A DNA stretch of 64,000 nt from CAVXFL01 sp963761015 (GTDB lineage: Bacteria > Pseudomonadota > Alphaproteobacteria > Acetobacterales > Acetobacteraceae), in the NCBI GenBank assembly GCA_963761015.1, contig CAVXFL010000020.1, forward strand, positions 434,001 through 498,000, in the 5' to 3' direction. Positions 6,758-16,510 of this stretch are shown here, in pieces (the first letter of the stretch is position 1; each line of letters opens with the position of its first letter). A model generated the notes under the pieces. It saw only the letters and a program-made list of their open reading frames with translations. It made no database searches and was not told where the DNA came from. The position numbers and the translations under genes were made by a program.

Positions 6758-9749
6758 CGGCGCCCGAACGCTTCAGCCGTTGGCGGGAGGGCGGCTTGGG
6801 TGGCCGTCTGCTAACGGCTGGTTCGGCCGCGCCTAGCGCGACTTCCGTCACCCGCGCGACTTGGCGCTGCTTGCACCCGATATCCTCGCGCAAGACGTGG
6901 TCCGTCGCAACCAAATCCAGCAACGGATTGTAGAACGGATCGCCGTCCGCGAAGTAGCGCGCCCAGCGCGCGCGCAAACGCTCGGCGTCCTCGGGATGGA
7001 GCACCTCCCTGGTTTCGGAACGGGTGGCCGATTCGTGGTGCAGCAGCATCGTGTGACCGTCATAAATCACCTTCAGCCCGCGCTCGCGAACCCGCAGACA
7101 AAGATCGGTGTCGTTGAAGCCGATCGCGAATGCCTCGTCGAAGCCGCCCAGGCTGTCGAACACCGATTTGCGCATCATCATGCAGGCGGCGGTGACGGCG
7201 GAAAAATCCCGCACCGACGTGAGCGAATCGTTGTACCCGGGGTTGCGGCGCGCGCCATCGCCGGTCGTCGCGGGAAGGAATTTGCCCACGTGCTCGGCGC
7301 CGTTGTTGAACCCAAGAATGACACCCGCGTGCTGAACGGTCCGGTCGTCGTAGAGCAGCAGCGGTCCGACGGCGCCGACATCCGCCCGCCCGGCAAGACT
7401 GCGCAGGCGTGGCAGCCAGCCGTTCTCCAGTGCCTCGATGTCGTTGTTGAGGAACAGCACGAACGCGGCGTCGGCGCCACGCCGGCGAACCGCCAGATTG
7501 TTCATGGCGGCGAAATTGAATTTTCCCTTATACGGCATCACCGCATGTCGCCGCGCGATGCGCCGCAGATACGCGCGGCTATCGGCCTCGTCGGACTCGT
7601 GGTCGACGACGACAATGCGATAGTCGGCGCGATCGGCCGTCCGCTCGATGGAATCGATGCAGGCGCGCAGCAGGTCGTGCTTGTTGCGCGTCGGAATGAC
7701 GATCAGGATTTGCCCGCCGGGGTCCGGCCAGTCGATGCGGAACTCGTTGAAGCCGAACCCGTCGCTCACCTTGGCCGCGATCCCCCGCCGTTCCAGGTGG
7801 CGGCGAATCGCGCCCCTGGTCGTTTCCATGACCTCGGATTGCTTGGCGTGGCCGGCGCTCGTCTCGTGCGTGCGCCAGCGGTAGAGCACCGCCGGCACGT
7901 GCGCAACCTTCTCGGCGACTTCCAGCGCGCGCAGCACGAAGTCGACATCGGCCGAAATCGGCAGCGATTCGTCCCAGCCCGCCACGCGATGCGCGATGGC
8001 GGTACGAACACACAGCATGTGCACGAAATACGGATGCGACAGGTAGTAGTCGTACGAAAATGCGGGTCGCGCGCGTACTTCGACCACGCTATTCAATTCC
8101 CGCCCCGTCAGCACCTCGTCGGAATACAAAAGATCGGCCTCCGAGTCCTGGATCGCGCGGATCAGCCGGTACACCGCGTCGGGTTCCAGGAAATCGTCAT
8201 GGTCCATGAACGCGATGTACGGGAACCGCGCCGCGCGGACGCCGAAATTGGTCGCGCGCGCGATGCCGCCGTTCGGCTGGGCCGAAATCACGCGGATGCG
8301 GCGGTCCGCGGCGGCGTAACTCTTCAGCATCTCCGCGACATGCGGCTCGGTGGAGGCGTCGTCGACGCAAACCAATTCCCAGTAGTCGCACCACTGGCCG
8401 CGCACGCTGTCCAGGGCCTGGCGCAGCCATTTTCTGGGCGTATTGTGAACCGGCATCACGATCGAGATCGCCTGCCCTCGCGCGCGATGGTTCAGGCGGT
8501 GTTTCAGGCGTGCGAGTTTGGCGCCGGTAAGCTCCGCCCTGCTGTCGAGAAATCGCCGAATATTGGGGTTTTCCCGGGCAATCCGCGGCGAGCCGGGGAG
8601 CATGAAGGGCAGCCCATGAATGCGCGCGGAAACTTCCTTGCCGATGCAGGCGCGAAATTGGTCGCCCAGATCGATGCGGAACCCGCATCTGCCGGGTGCC
8701 CGGCCCGACGCCTCGACATCAGCGCGATAGATCTGCGCGGTCCCGGCGGCGAACACGCGGTCCTCGCAGACGATCTCGACTTGCACCGGCCTGTCCGGCG
8801 CGTCGAGATCGCTGGCCCAGCCGCCCGCGATCCGGCCCTGCAACCCATCGAAATTCCCGATCAGGCGGTCAGCCGAACGCAGCGCGACCGGGCTGTTCGC
8901 CAGGTGCGTTCCGCTGCCCGCGATCACCACGCCGAGCGTGCGTGCCGACTTGCCGTCGCGGGGCTGCGGAATCGGAAAGGCGAAGCCGAGATTGCCATCG
9001 CCGAACCCGATCGCATGCAGGTCTTCGCGATACGCATTGGCCTTCCTGGTCGCGATCACCGCGCCGTCGGCGAGGAAGTCCAGCATCACCGGCTGCTTCC
9101 GGTGCGGGATGCGCGTTGCCCATCCGAGCACCGCCTCGCTGGTGGTCTTCTCGATATAGCCGATCACGCCGAGCCGCTCGTGGGTCAAGGCCATGGTGGC
9201 GGCGGTCTCCGCCGCCGCGCCCGCGACGCGGACGCCAAGCGTGTAGCCCTGGTGCAGTTCCGCCAGAACGGGAAGCGGGGTTGTGAACGCGTAGATGAAA
9301 CCGGCGGCGTTGTGCCCCTGGCGCCGCGCGTCGCAACCCGCGATCGGCTCCGCGTCCTTCAGCAGGTGCACCCAAACGAGATCGCCGAGTTCGGGCGCGA
9401 TCGTGAACCGGCCGCTCAGCGTGAACCCGTCCAGCGCGATGGACTCGATCCGCAGCCGGTAGTGCCCGGTGAGATCGAACCCGTCGAGCAACTTTCGTCC
9501 GCTGCCGCAATCCACGATGTCCAGGGTGACGGCGACGCGGTCCGGCGGCAGGCGCACCAGGAGTTTCGCCACGCCGTCGCGGCCGCGCCGGAGCGGTTCG
9601 GCGAAGCCGGCCGGCTCCCCGTTCAACAGGATTCTGAGCGGGCCCGGGCGCGACGCCCCGGCGGGCCGCCGCTCCATGCGCACCTGGACGATGCGCACCT
9701 GGACAATGTCGTCCTTCAGCCCGGTGATCTCGGCGCGCCAATGCGTCAT
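6732..9749 (-). CDS. Large two-domain family 2 glycosyltransferase
   Basis: About 1005 residues from the ATG at 9749, chosen because the preceding 40 codons of the open frame look non-coding. Residues 1-400 form beta-rich, possibly carbohydrate-binding modules without a clear family. A first GT2 domain (about 427-610) has SIVMPVHNT, DDAS and FMDHDDF. A second GT2 domain (about 680-900) has ILIVIPTRNK, VVVDHESD, FLNNDIEA and a late acidic loop GFNDTDLCLR. Tandem GT2 enzymes of this type extend O-antigen or other cell-surface glycans from nucleotide sugars in the cytoplasm. It is divergent from the rfbBACD rhamnose genes, which may supply its donor. The Arg/Lys-rich C-terminus overlaps the acyltransferase start. 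Confidence 0.88.
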   Translation of the reverse strand: MTHWRAEITGLKDDIVQVRIVQVRMERRPAGASRPGPLRILLNGEPAGFAEPLRRGRDGVAKLLVRLPPDRVAVTLDIVDCGSGRKLLDGFDLTGHYRLRIESIALDGFTLSGRFTIAPELGDLVWVHLLKDAEPIAGCDARRQGHNAAGFIYAFTTPLPVLAELHQGYTLGVRVAGAAAETAATMALTHERLGVIGYIEKTTSEAVLGWATRIPHRKQPVMLDFLADGAVIATRKANAYREDLHAIGFGDGNLGFAFPIPQPRDGKSARTLGVVIAGSGTHLANSPVALRSADRLIGNFDGLQGRIAGGWASDLDAPDRPVQVEIVCEDRVFAAGTAQIYRADVEASGRAPGRCGFRIDLGDQFRACIGKEVSARIHGLPFMLPGSPRIARENPNIRRFLDSRAELTGAKLARLKHRLNHRARGQAISIVMPVHNTPRKWLRQALDSVRGQWCDYWELVCVDDASTEPHVAEMLKSYAAADRRIRVISAQPNGGIARATNFGVRAARFPYIAFMDHDDFLEPDAVYRLIRAIQDSEADLLYSDEVLTGRELNSVVEVRARPAFSYDYYLSHPYFVHMLCVRTAIAHRVAGWDESLPISADVDFVLRALEVAEKVAHVPAVLYRWRTHETSAGHAKQSEVMETTRGAIRRHLERRGIAAKVSDGFGFNEFRIDWPDPGGQILIVIPTRNKHDLLRACIDSIERTADRADYRIVVVDHESDEADSRAYLRRIARRHAVMPYKGKFNFAAMNNLAVRRRGADAAFVLFLNNDIEALENGWLPRLRSLAGRADVGAVGPLLLYDDRTVQHAGVILGFNNGAEHVGKFLPATTGDGARRNPGYNDSLTSVRDFSAVTAACMMMRKSVFDSLGGFDEAFAIGFNDTDLCLRVRERGLKVIYDGHTMLLHHESATRSETREVLHPEDAERLRARWARYFADGDPFYNPLLDLVATDHVLREDIGCKQRQVARVTEVALGAAEPAVSRRPPKPPSRQRLKRSGAGADHAAAD

Positions 9750-9904
9750 TGGCGCGGAGCCACGCCCAAGCTGGTAGCGATTTCTTTGCTCGGATATGCC
9801 AAAATGCCAGTCCTGGTCGGTTGCGGCGCCCCCTGGCTCTGCGTTGCCGGGGTTGGGCGGCGCTGCCAAGCTAGCGCCAATTTTATTAAGGAACGGGAAC
9901 AGGA

Positions 9905-10987
9905 ATGCGGATTCTGCTCACCGGAGGCTGCGGCTTCATTGGCTCCGCCGTGGTCCGGCACCTCATTCGCGCCACACGGCACACGGTCGTCAATGTCGAT
10001 CGCATGACCTACGCCGCCTCCATCGAAGCCCTGGAAGAGGCGTTTACCCATCCCCGCCATACCTTGGTCCGCGCCGACGTGACCGACGCGGACGCGATGC
10101 GCCAGGTTTTCGCGACCCACCGGCCCGACGCGGTGATGCACCTGGCGGCGGAAACCCATGTGGACCGTTCGATCGACGGCCCCGCCGCCTTCGTCCACAG
10201 CAACATCGTCGGCACTTTCACGCTGCTGCAGGCCGCGCGCGAATACTGGAACGGGCTCGATGCCCCGGCGAAACAGCGGTTTCGCCTGCATCACGTCTCG
10301 ACGGACGAGGTGTTCGGCGCGCTCGGGCCGGCCGACCCGCCGTTCACCGAAACCACGGCTTACGACCCGCGCAGCCCGTACTCGGCCAGCAAGGCGGCCT
10401 CCGATCATCTGGTCCGCGCCTGGTTCCACACCTACGGCCTGCCCGCGCTCATCAGCAACACCACGAACAATTACGGCCCCTGGCAATTCCCCGAGAAGCT
10501 CATTCCGCTGGTCATCCTCAATGCCCTCGACGGCAAGCCGCTGCCGGTCTACGGCGACGGATCGAACCGGCGGGACTGGCTGTTCGTGGAGGATCATGCC
10601 GAGGCGCTGGTTCGCGTGCTGGAACGCGGCGAGCCGGGCGCCACCTACGCTATCGGCGCGCGTCAGACGCGCAGCAACCTGGAAGTCGTGCAGGCGATCT
10701 GCGCCGTTCTGGACGACATGGTGCCCGACCCGGCCGGTCCGCGCGAGCGGCTGATCCACTTCACCGTGGATCGCCCGGGCCACGATTTCCGCTACGAAAT
10801 CGATCCCGCGCGCACCGAGGCGGCGTTGGCCTGGCGAGCCCCCCATGATTTCGCGACGGGCCTCGCCCGGACGGTCCGCTGGTATCTGGACAACCGTGCC
10901 TGGTGGGAGGGTGTGCGGGCCAGCCGCTATGGCGGCGAACGGCTCGGCACGGCGCCGGGAACCCCGCGGCTGGCGGCGGTGGGCTGA
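9905..10987 (+). CDS. rfbB: dTDP-glucose 4,6-dehydratase
   Basis: 360-residue extended short-chain dehydrogenase, normal length for RfbB/RmlB. The NAD-binding GGCGFIGS is at the N-terminus, HVSTDEVFG carries the active-site Thr/Asp/Glu triad, and the catalytic pair lies in YSASKAASDH. It converts dTDP-glucose to dTDP-4-keto-6-deoxyglucose, the second step of dTDP-L-rhamnose synthesis. The start at 9905 follows a GGAACAGG-like ribosome binding site. It is first in the operon rfbB-A-C-D and ends 6 bases before rfbA. Confidence 0.96.
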   Translation: MRILLTGGCGFIGSAVVRHLIRATRHTVVNVDRMTYAASIEALEEAFTHPRHTLVRADVTDADAMRQVFATHRPDAVMHLAAETHVDRSIDGPAAFVHSNIVGTFTLLQAAREYWNGLDAPAKQRFRLHHVSTDEVFGALGPADPPFTETTAYDPRSPYSASKAASDHLVRAWFHTYGLPALISNTTNNYGPWQFPEKLIPLVILNALDGKPLPVYGDGSNRRDWLFVEDHAEALVRVLERGEPGATYAIGARQTRSNLEVVQAICAVLDDMVPDPAGPRERLIHFTVDRPGHDFRYEIDPARTEAALAWRAPHDFATGLARTVRWYLDNRAWWEGVRASRYGGERLGTAPGTPRLAAVG

Positions 10988-10993
10988 GCCGGA

Positions 10994-11869
10994 ATGAAGG
11001 GAATTCTGCTGGCCGGCGGCTTCGGCACCCGGCTCTACCCGATGACTTTGGCGGCCTCCAAGCAGATGCTGCCGGTCTACGACAAGCCGATGGTCTACTA
11101 CCCGCTGACCACGCTCATGCTGGCGGGTATCCGCGACATCCTGATCATTTCCTCGCCAGCCGACCTGCCGCAGTTCCGCCGGCTGCTGGGCCAAGGCGAG
11201 CGCCTGGGCATCCGGTTCAGCTACGCCGAGCAGCCCAGGCCCGAGGGCATCGCGCAGGCCTTCCTGATCGGCCGCGATTGGCTGCAAGGCGAGGCCTGCG
11301 CGCTGGCGCTCGGCGACAATCTCATCTTCGCCGACCATCTCTCGCAGTTGCTGCGCCGGGCCGCCGGGCGCCGGGAGGGGGCGACGGTGTTCGCCTACCG
11401 CGTGCGCGACCCGGAGCGCTACGGCGTCGTCTCGTTCGACCAGGCCGGAAAGCCCGCCGAGCTGGTGGAAAAGCCGGCCGCGCCGCTCTCCGACTGGGCC
11501 GTGACGGGCCTCTATTTCTACGACCATCGGGTGAGCGAACTGGCCGCGGCGATCGTGCCGTCGGCGCGGGGCGAGTTGGAGATCACCGACCTGAACCGCA
11601 TCTACCTGGAGGAGCACCGATTGCACGTCGAGCGGCTGGGCCGTGGCTGCGCCTGGCTGGACGCCGGCACGCCAGACAGCCTGTTGCAGGCGGCGACCTT
11701 CGTGCAGACGATCCAGTCCCGCCAGGGTATGCTGGTCGGGTGCCCGGAGGAGGTCGCCTATCGGATGGGCTACATCGACGCCGACGCGCTCCGCAGCCAC
11801 GCGCATGCGCTGGGCAAGACCGAACTCGGGCGGGTGCTCGGCGAACTCGCCGACGGCGAGCACGAGTGA
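10994..11869 (+). CDS. rfbA: Glucose-1-phosphate thymidylyltransferase
   Basis: 291 residues, the standard RmlA length. The nucleotidyltransferase signature is at the very N-terminus (LLAGGFGTRLYPMT), and further family motifs are KQMLPVYDKPMVYYPL, ALALGDNLIF, and the DAGTPDSLLQA loop near the end. It makes dTDP-glucose from dTTP and glucose-1-phosphate, the first and feedback-controlled step of dTDP-rhamnose synthesis. It lies between rfbB and rfbC in one tight operon. Confidence 0.96.
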   Translation: MKGILLAGGFGTRLYPMTLAASKQMLPVYDKPMVYYPLTTLMLAGIRDILIISSPADLPQFRRLLGQGERLGIRFSYAEQPRPEGIAQAFLIGRDWLQGEACALALGDNLIFADHLSQLLRRAAGRREGATVFAYRVRDPERYGVVSFDQAGKPAELVEKPAAPLSDWAVTGLYFYDHRVSELAAAIVPSARGELEITDLNRIYLEEHRLHVERLGRGCAWLDAGTPDSLLQAATFVQTIQSRQGMLVGCPEEVAYRMGYIDADALRSHAHALGKTELGRVLGELADGEHE

Positions 11870-11885
11870 GCCGAGGATCGCGCCC

Positions 11886-12449
11886 GTGAACGCGCAACGG
11901 CTGGCGATTCCGGATGTCATCCTGCTGGAGCCGCCACGGTATCGCGACGCGCGCGGCTTCTTCTCCGAAACCTACGCCGACGCGCGCTTCGCCGCGGCGG
12001 GAATCGAGGCCCGGTTCGTTCAGGACAACCACAGCCAGTCGGTCGAACGCGGCACCATCCGAGGCCTGCATTGCCAAATCGCCCCGAACGCGCAGGGCAA
12101 GCTGGTGCGCTGCGTGCGTGGCGCGATCTGGGACGTGGCGGTGGACATCCGCGAGGGCTCGCCCAGCTACGGCCGGCATGTCAGCGCCGTCCTCGGCGCC
12201 GAGAACTGGCAGCAGCTGTGGATTCCTCCGGGTTTTCTGCACGGCTTCTGCACGCTCGAGCCCATGACCGAGGTGATCTACAAGGTGACGGCGCCGTACG
12301 ACCGCGCTGCCGAGCGCGGCGTGATCTGGAACGACCCGGACCTCGCTTTGCCCTGGCCGGTTCGAGCGGAGGATGCCGTGCTATCCGACAAGGATCGCCT
12401 CCTGCCGCCGCTCGCCCAATCCGCCGGCTGGTTCCGTTTCCAGCCGTGA
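11886..12449 (+). CDS. rfbC: dTDP-4-dehydrorhamnose 3,5-epimerase
   Basis: 187-residue cupin-type epimerase starting at GTG 11886. Family hallmarks are RDARGFFSETY, the catalytic histidine in GTIRGLHCQ, GAIWDVAVDIR and the end of the cupin barrel WIPPGFLHGFCTL. It epimerises C3 and C5 of the 4-keto-6-deoxy sugar. Its stop overlaps the GTG start of rfbD by the sequence GTGA, indicating translational coupling. A longer upstream open frame is not used, because it would overlap rfbA deeply. Confidence 0.94.
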   Translation: MNAQRLAIPDVILLEPPRYRDARGFFSETYADARFAAAGIEARFVQDNHSQSVERGTIRGLHCQIAPNAQGKLVRCVRGAIWDVAVDIREGSPSYGRHVSAVLGAENWQQLWIPPGFLHGFCTLEPMTEVIYKVTAPYDRAAERGVIWNDPDLALPWPVRAEDAVLSDKDRLLPPLAQSAGWFRFQP

Positions 12450-13367
12450 CGGCGCCCATTCTGATCACCGGCGGCTCCGGCCAACTGGCGCTTGCCCTCG
12501 ACGCCGCGGCACGGGCGCGGGACTGCGCATTTCGCCGGGTCGGCCGCCCGGAATTCGATTTCGATCATCCCGCCACGATCGATGCGGTCTTTGCCGCGAC
12601 GCGGCCCTCGCTGGTGGTGAACGCGGCGGCCTACACGGCGGTGGACGCGGCCGAATCCGATTTGGCGGCGGCGATGCGCGCCAACCGCGACGGGCCGGAG
12701 CGGCTGGCGGAGCTATGCGCAGCTTCCGGCATTCCGCTGATCCATGTTTCGACCGACTACGTCTTCGACGGACTGAAAGGCGCGCCGTATATCGAGTCCG
12801 ACCCGACCTCGCCCACGGGTGCCTATGGCGCGAGCAAGCTCGCCGGTGAAGACGCGGTGCTCGCCCGCTGTCCCTTGGGCTTGGTGCTGCGGACGTCCTG
12901 GGTCTATTCGGCGACGGGCAAGAATTTCGTCCGCACCATGCTGAATGCGGCGCGGAAGACGAATTCGGCTCCGTGTGGTCGCGGATCAGCGCGGCAGCCC
13001 GACGCAAGCGGCGGATCTCGCCGCCGCGATCCTCGACATCGCGGCCAGTTTGCGGTCCGGGTCGCCGGCTGCGGTCGCCGGCATCTATCACGTCTGCGGC
13101 ACGGGATGGACCACCTGGCATGGCTTTGCCGAGGCGATTTTCCAGGACGCGGCGCGCTACGGCGCCCCGGCGCCATCGCTCGAGGCCATCCGGACCGAGG
13201 ATTGGCCAACGCCGGCGCGGCGGCCGGCCGATTCGCGGCTCGACTGCGGCAAGCTCGCGCGGGTGTTTGGCGTGCGCCTGCCGCCCTGGCGCGAGAGCCT
13301 GGCGCGGACGGTCGACGAGATTTTTTCCGATTTGGCAACCACTCCCCCGGTATCTCTCCGCGCATAG
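12446..13367 (+). pseudogene. rfbD: dTDP-4-dehydrorhamnose reductase, frameshifted
   Basis: GTG 12446 begins TAPILITGGSGQLALALD, a Rossmann start, and the frame continues through HVSTDYVFDG and YGASKLAGE to KNFVRTMLNAARKTN. At about 12962 the frame jumps: the continuation RLRVVADQRGSPTQAADLA is found one base out of phase and runs to the stop at 13367. Deleting one T in AATTCGG (12961-12966) restores a full-length protein of about 306 residues. The enzyme reduces dTDP-4-keto-rhamnose to dTDP-L-rhamnose. Either this step is lost here or, more probably given similar indels elsewhere, the base call is wrong. Confidence 0.88.
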
Positions 13368-13397
13368 TCCTGGCCGGCAAAGGGTTTGGGCGTTCGC

Positions 13398-14324
13398 ATG
13401 AGCGGACGGATCGCGATCCTGCTCGCCACGTTCGAGGGCGCACGCTTTCTCGACGGGCAGCTGCAGAGCTTTCTGGCTCAGACGCATCGCGACTGGGTGC
13501 TCTACTGGCGCGACGACGGCTCCTCGGATGCCACGGTCGCCATGATGCAGACTTTCGCGGCCGGGCAGCCGGCCGGGCGGGTGGTGCGCGTCAGGGCGCC
13601 GGAAGCGCGGCTCGGGGCGACCGATAGTTTCATCCGGCTGCTTGCCGCCGCTCTCGAAGCGGACCTGGACGCGCAACGCTTCGCCTTCGCCGATCAGGAC
13701 GATGTCTGGCTGCCGGAGAAGCTGGCGCGCGGCGATGCCGCGCTCGGCGAGGCGCCCGCGGAGACGCCGGCGCTTTATTGCGGCCGGCAGGTGCTGGTCG
13801 ATGCGGGGCTGCGCCGGCTCGGGCTTTCCCCCGCGGTGCGTTGGCCTGGCTTTCCGGCGGGGCTGACCCAGAACGTCGCCACCGGATGCACGATCATGCT
13901 GAACCGCGCGGCGGCGGCGCTGATCGCGGGATCGCGACCGCCCCCCGCCAGCATGCACGATTGGTGGTCGTATCTGCTGGTCGCGGCGGCGGGCGGGCGC
14001 ATCCTGGCCGATGACGAACCGGTGGTGCTGTATCGCCAGCACGGGGCCAACACGATCGGCGCCCCCTCTTCCCTGCCGCGCCGCGTCGGGGCGGCGCTGC
14101 GGCGCGGCTCGCGCGCCTTCATGCGGCTGTTTCGCGAGCACGTCGCGGCGCTCGCGGCGCACGCCGATCGCCTGACGCCGCAGGCTCGCGCCGAGCTTGC
14201 CACGATCGAGCGCGCCTTGCGGGGCGGCATGCTGGATCGCGCCGCCGTTCTGCGCATGCCTGGCTTGCGGCGGCAGACCTGGTACGAGACGTTCTTGTTC
14301 CGCCTCTGGTTCGTTCTCGGCTGA
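13398..14324 (+). CDS. Family 2 glycosyltransferase
   Basis: 308 residues from ATG 13398; an upstream TTG at 13386 is less plausible. The GT-A fold signatures are IAILLATFEGARFLDGQ at the N-terminus, YWRDDGSSD, and the metal/substrate motif FADQDDVW near residue 100. The N-terminal arrangement resembles rhamnosyl- or glycosyltransferases acting on O-antigens. It follows rfbD by about 30 bases in the same direction and is the last gene of the dTDP-rhamnose cluster, so rhamnosyl transfer is a reasonable but unproven role. The C-terminal ~80 residues are Arg-rich and amphipathic, suggesting membrane association. Confidence 0.87.
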   Translation: MSGRIAILLATFEGARFLDGQLQSFLAQTHRDWVLYWRDDGSSDATVAMMQTFAAGQPAGRVVRVRAPEARLGATDSFIRLLAAALEADLDAQRFAFADQDDVWLPEKLARGDAALGEAPAETPALYCGRQVLVDAGLRRLGLSPAVRWPGFPAGLTQNVATGCTIMLNRAAAALIAGSRPPPASMHDWWSYLLVAAAGGRILADDEPVVLYRQHGANTIGAPSSLPRRVGAALRRGSRAFMRLFREHVAALAAHADRLTPQARAELATIERALRGGMLDRAAVLRMPGLRRQTWYETFLFRLWFVLG

Positions 14325-14394
14325 CCCGGCGCCCGGGGTTGTTCGGGCGCGCGAACCGGGCATCATATGCCGGCATTGCCCCGGGAGAGCCCAA

Positions 14395-15483
14395 TTGGCT
14401 GCAATTGCCTCGTTCGAAACCGGTTACTACCGTATTCCGCTGCCGACTCCGCTGTCGGACAGCACGCACGGGACCATGCGCGCCTTCGAGCTGATCGCGG
14501 CGCGGGTGCGCGATGCGGATGGCGCCGAGGGCGTCGGCTACACGTATACCGTGGGCCGCAACGGCGGGGCGGTCGCCGACATCCTGCGCCGCGACATGCC
14601 GGAGATCGTCGCCGGCGCCGATGCCGACCGGATCGAATGGATGTGGGACCGGCTCTGGTGGCACCTGCACTACGGCGGCCGGGGCGGCGCCACCGTGCTG
14701 GCCATCTCGGCGCTCGACATGGCGCTCTGGGACCTGAAGGCGCGCCGCGCCGACCTCCCGCTGTGGAAGCTGCTCGGCGGCCACGATCCGCGCGTGCCCT
14801 GCTATGCCGGCGGCATCGACCTGGAGCTGCCGCTCGACGATCTGCTGCGCCAGACCGACGGCAATCTCGCCAAAGGGTTCCGTGCCATCAAAATGAAAGT
14901 TGGCCGCGCGAGGCTGTCCGAGGATGTGGAGCGGGTCGCCGCCATGCGCCGCCACCTCGGCGACGGCTTCCCGCTGATGGCCGACGCCAACATGAAATGG
15001 ACCGCCGATCAGGCTGTCCGCGCCGCCCGCGCCTTCGCGCCGCACGATCTGACCTGGCTGGAGGAGCCGGTCTCGCCGGAGGACGTGGCCGGCCACGCGC
15101 GGGTGGTGCGCGAGGGCGGCGTGCCGGTGGCCTCCGGGGAGAATTTGCGCTCGCTCTGGGAGTTCCGGCAATTGATTACGGCCGGCGGAGTGACCTATCC
15201 CGAGCCCGACGTGACCAATTGCGGCGGCGTGAGCGCGTTCATGAAAATCGCCCACCTCGCCGAGGCCTTCAACCTGCCGGTCACCTCGCACGGCGCGCAC
15301 GACGCGACGGTGCATCTGCTCGCCGCCGTGCCGAACCGCTCGTATCTGGAGGCGCACGGCTTCGGGCTGGACCGCTACATCGCCGAGCCGCTCCGGATCG
15401 AGGACGGCGTCGCCATCGCCCCCGATCGCCCCGGCCACGGCGTCGCGTTCGACTGGAACGCACTGGCGTCGCTGGCCGTCTGA
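14395..15483 (+). CDS. Mandelate racemase/muconate lactonizing enzyme family protein (acid-sugar dehydratase type)
   Basis: 362-residue enolase-superfamily member. The N-terminal capping domain is followed by a barrel with KMKVG (base-lysine motif), the Mg ligands in LMADANMKW, WLEEPV and ASGENL, and the Asp/His dyad in PDVTNCGG and TSHGAHD, placing it in the mandelate-racemase subgroup. Many such proteins dehydrate acid sugars. The start is taken as TTG 14395, preceded by GGGAGAG; no in-frame ATG fits. It is followed 13 bases later by a 2-hydroxyacid dehydrogenase, suggesting a small catabolic operon. The substrate cannot be read from the sequence. Confidence 0.88.
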   Translation: MAAIASFETGYYRIPLPTPLSDSTHGTMRAFELIAARVRDADGAEGVGYTYTVGRNGGAVADILRRDMPEIVAGADADRIEWMWDRLWWHLHYGGRGGATVLAISALDMALWDLKARRADLPLWKLLGGHDPRVPCYAGGIDLELPLDDLLRQTDGNLAKGFRAIKMKVGRARLSEDVERVAAMRRHLGDGFPLMADANMKWTADQAVRAARAFAPHDLTWLEEPVSPEDVAGHARVVREGGVPVASGENLRSLWEFRQLITAGGVTYPEPDVTNCGGVSAFMKIAHLAEAFNLPVTSHGAHDATVHLLAAVPNRSYLEAHGFGLDRYIAEPLRIEDGVAIAPDRPGHGVAFDWNALASLAV

Positions 15484-15496
15484 GGGGCCCGGACCC

Positions 15497-16474
15497 GTGC
15501 GCATCCATATCCATAACGACCCCGGCGATCCGCTTTACCTGATCACGCGCGCGCACTGGGACGCGGCGGTGGCGCGGGTGGGCGTGATCGGCGCCGGGAA
15601 CAAGGTCAGCATCGGCGAGACGGATGCAGAATTCGCCGCGGCGATCGGCGAGGCCGAGGTGCTGCTGACCTGGCCGCCGGTGATCCTGCGCCACTTCCCG
15701 ACTGCCGCGCCGAAGCTGCGGTTCATCTACGTGACGGTCGCCGGGGTGGACCGGCTGGCCCCGTTCGACTGGCTGCCGCCGGGTGTGGCGCTGCTGAACA
15801 ATCGCGGCGCCCACGACAAGGGCGGCGAGTTCGCGATCATGGCCGTGCTGATGCTGGTCAATCACTTGCCCGGCCTGATCGAGCAACAGCGCGCCCGGCG
15901 GTGGGAGCAGCTTCACGGCGGCGTCTTGCAGGGCAAACGCCTGACCGTGATCGGGCTCGGCACCTTGGGCGGCGCCACCGCGCACCACGCGCGGCATTTC
16001 GGCATGCACGTGACCGGCGTGCGCGCCCGTCCGGAGCCGCATCCCGACTGCGATCGCGTGATAACCACCGCCGACTTGAATGCCGTGCTGCCCGAGACCG
16101 AATTCCTGGTGCTGGCCTGTCCGCTGACTCCGGCGACCCGGGGGCTGATGGACCGCCGCCGGCTTCGGCTGCTGCCGCGCGGGGCGGGCGTCGTCAACAT
16201 CGGTCGCGGCCCGGTGCTGGATCAGGACGCCGCCTGCGATCTGCTGGACGAGGGCCACCTGGGCGGCGCGGTGCTGGACGTGTTCGCCGAAGAGCCGGTC
16301 CCACCCGGTCACCGGCTTTGGACCACGCGCAATCTGGTCCTCACGCCGCACGTTTCCTCGGACGATCCGAGCAATTACATCCCGCGCAGCCTGGACATCT
16401 TCTTCGCCAATTTACGGGCGCTGCGCGACGGCAGGCCGCTGCCGAATCAGGTCGATTTGGCGCGCGGCTACTAA
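15497..16474 (+). CDS. D-isomer-specific 2-hydroxyacid dehydrogenase
   Basis: 325 residues, standard length. The NAD-binding Rossmann motif VIGLGTLGGATAHHA is near residue 155. The catalytic Arg is in VVNIGRGPVLD, the Glu in VLDVFAEEPV and the His in LTPHVSSDD. It reduces a 2-keto acid, or oxidises the D-hydroxy acid, with NAD(P)H. It follows the enolase-superfamily gene at 13 bases and may act on the 2-keto product of that dehydratase (inference). Downstream lies a dispersed palindromic repeat. Confidence 0.9.
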   Translation: MRIHIHNDPGDPLYLITRAHWDAAVARVGVIGAGNKVSIGETDAEFAAAIGEAEVLLTWPPVILRHFPTAAPKLRFIYVTVAGVDRLAPFDWLPPGVALLNNRGAHDKGGEFAIMAVLMLVNHLPGLIEQQRARRWEQLHGGVLQGKRLTVIGLGTLGGATAHHARHFGMHVTGVRARPEPHPDCDRVITTADLNAVLPETEFLVLACPLTPATRGLMDRRRLRLLPRGAGVVNIGRGPVLDQDAACDLLDEGHLGGAVLDVFAEEPVPPGHRLWTTRNLVLTPHVSSDDPSNYIPRSLDIFFANLRALRDGRPLPNQVDLARGY

Positions 16475-16510
16475 CGGCTAGAGCGGGTTCACTCGGACTG
16501 GAAACTGTTG

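Noticed and set aside
6861..10007. 1048-codon plus-strand open frame
   Set aside because: Exact antisense of the large glycosyltransferase; no motif and biased composition.
12465..15504. Long minus-strand open frames across rfbD, the GT2 and the racemase-family gene
   Set aside because: Antisense shadows of three well-supported plus-strand genes.
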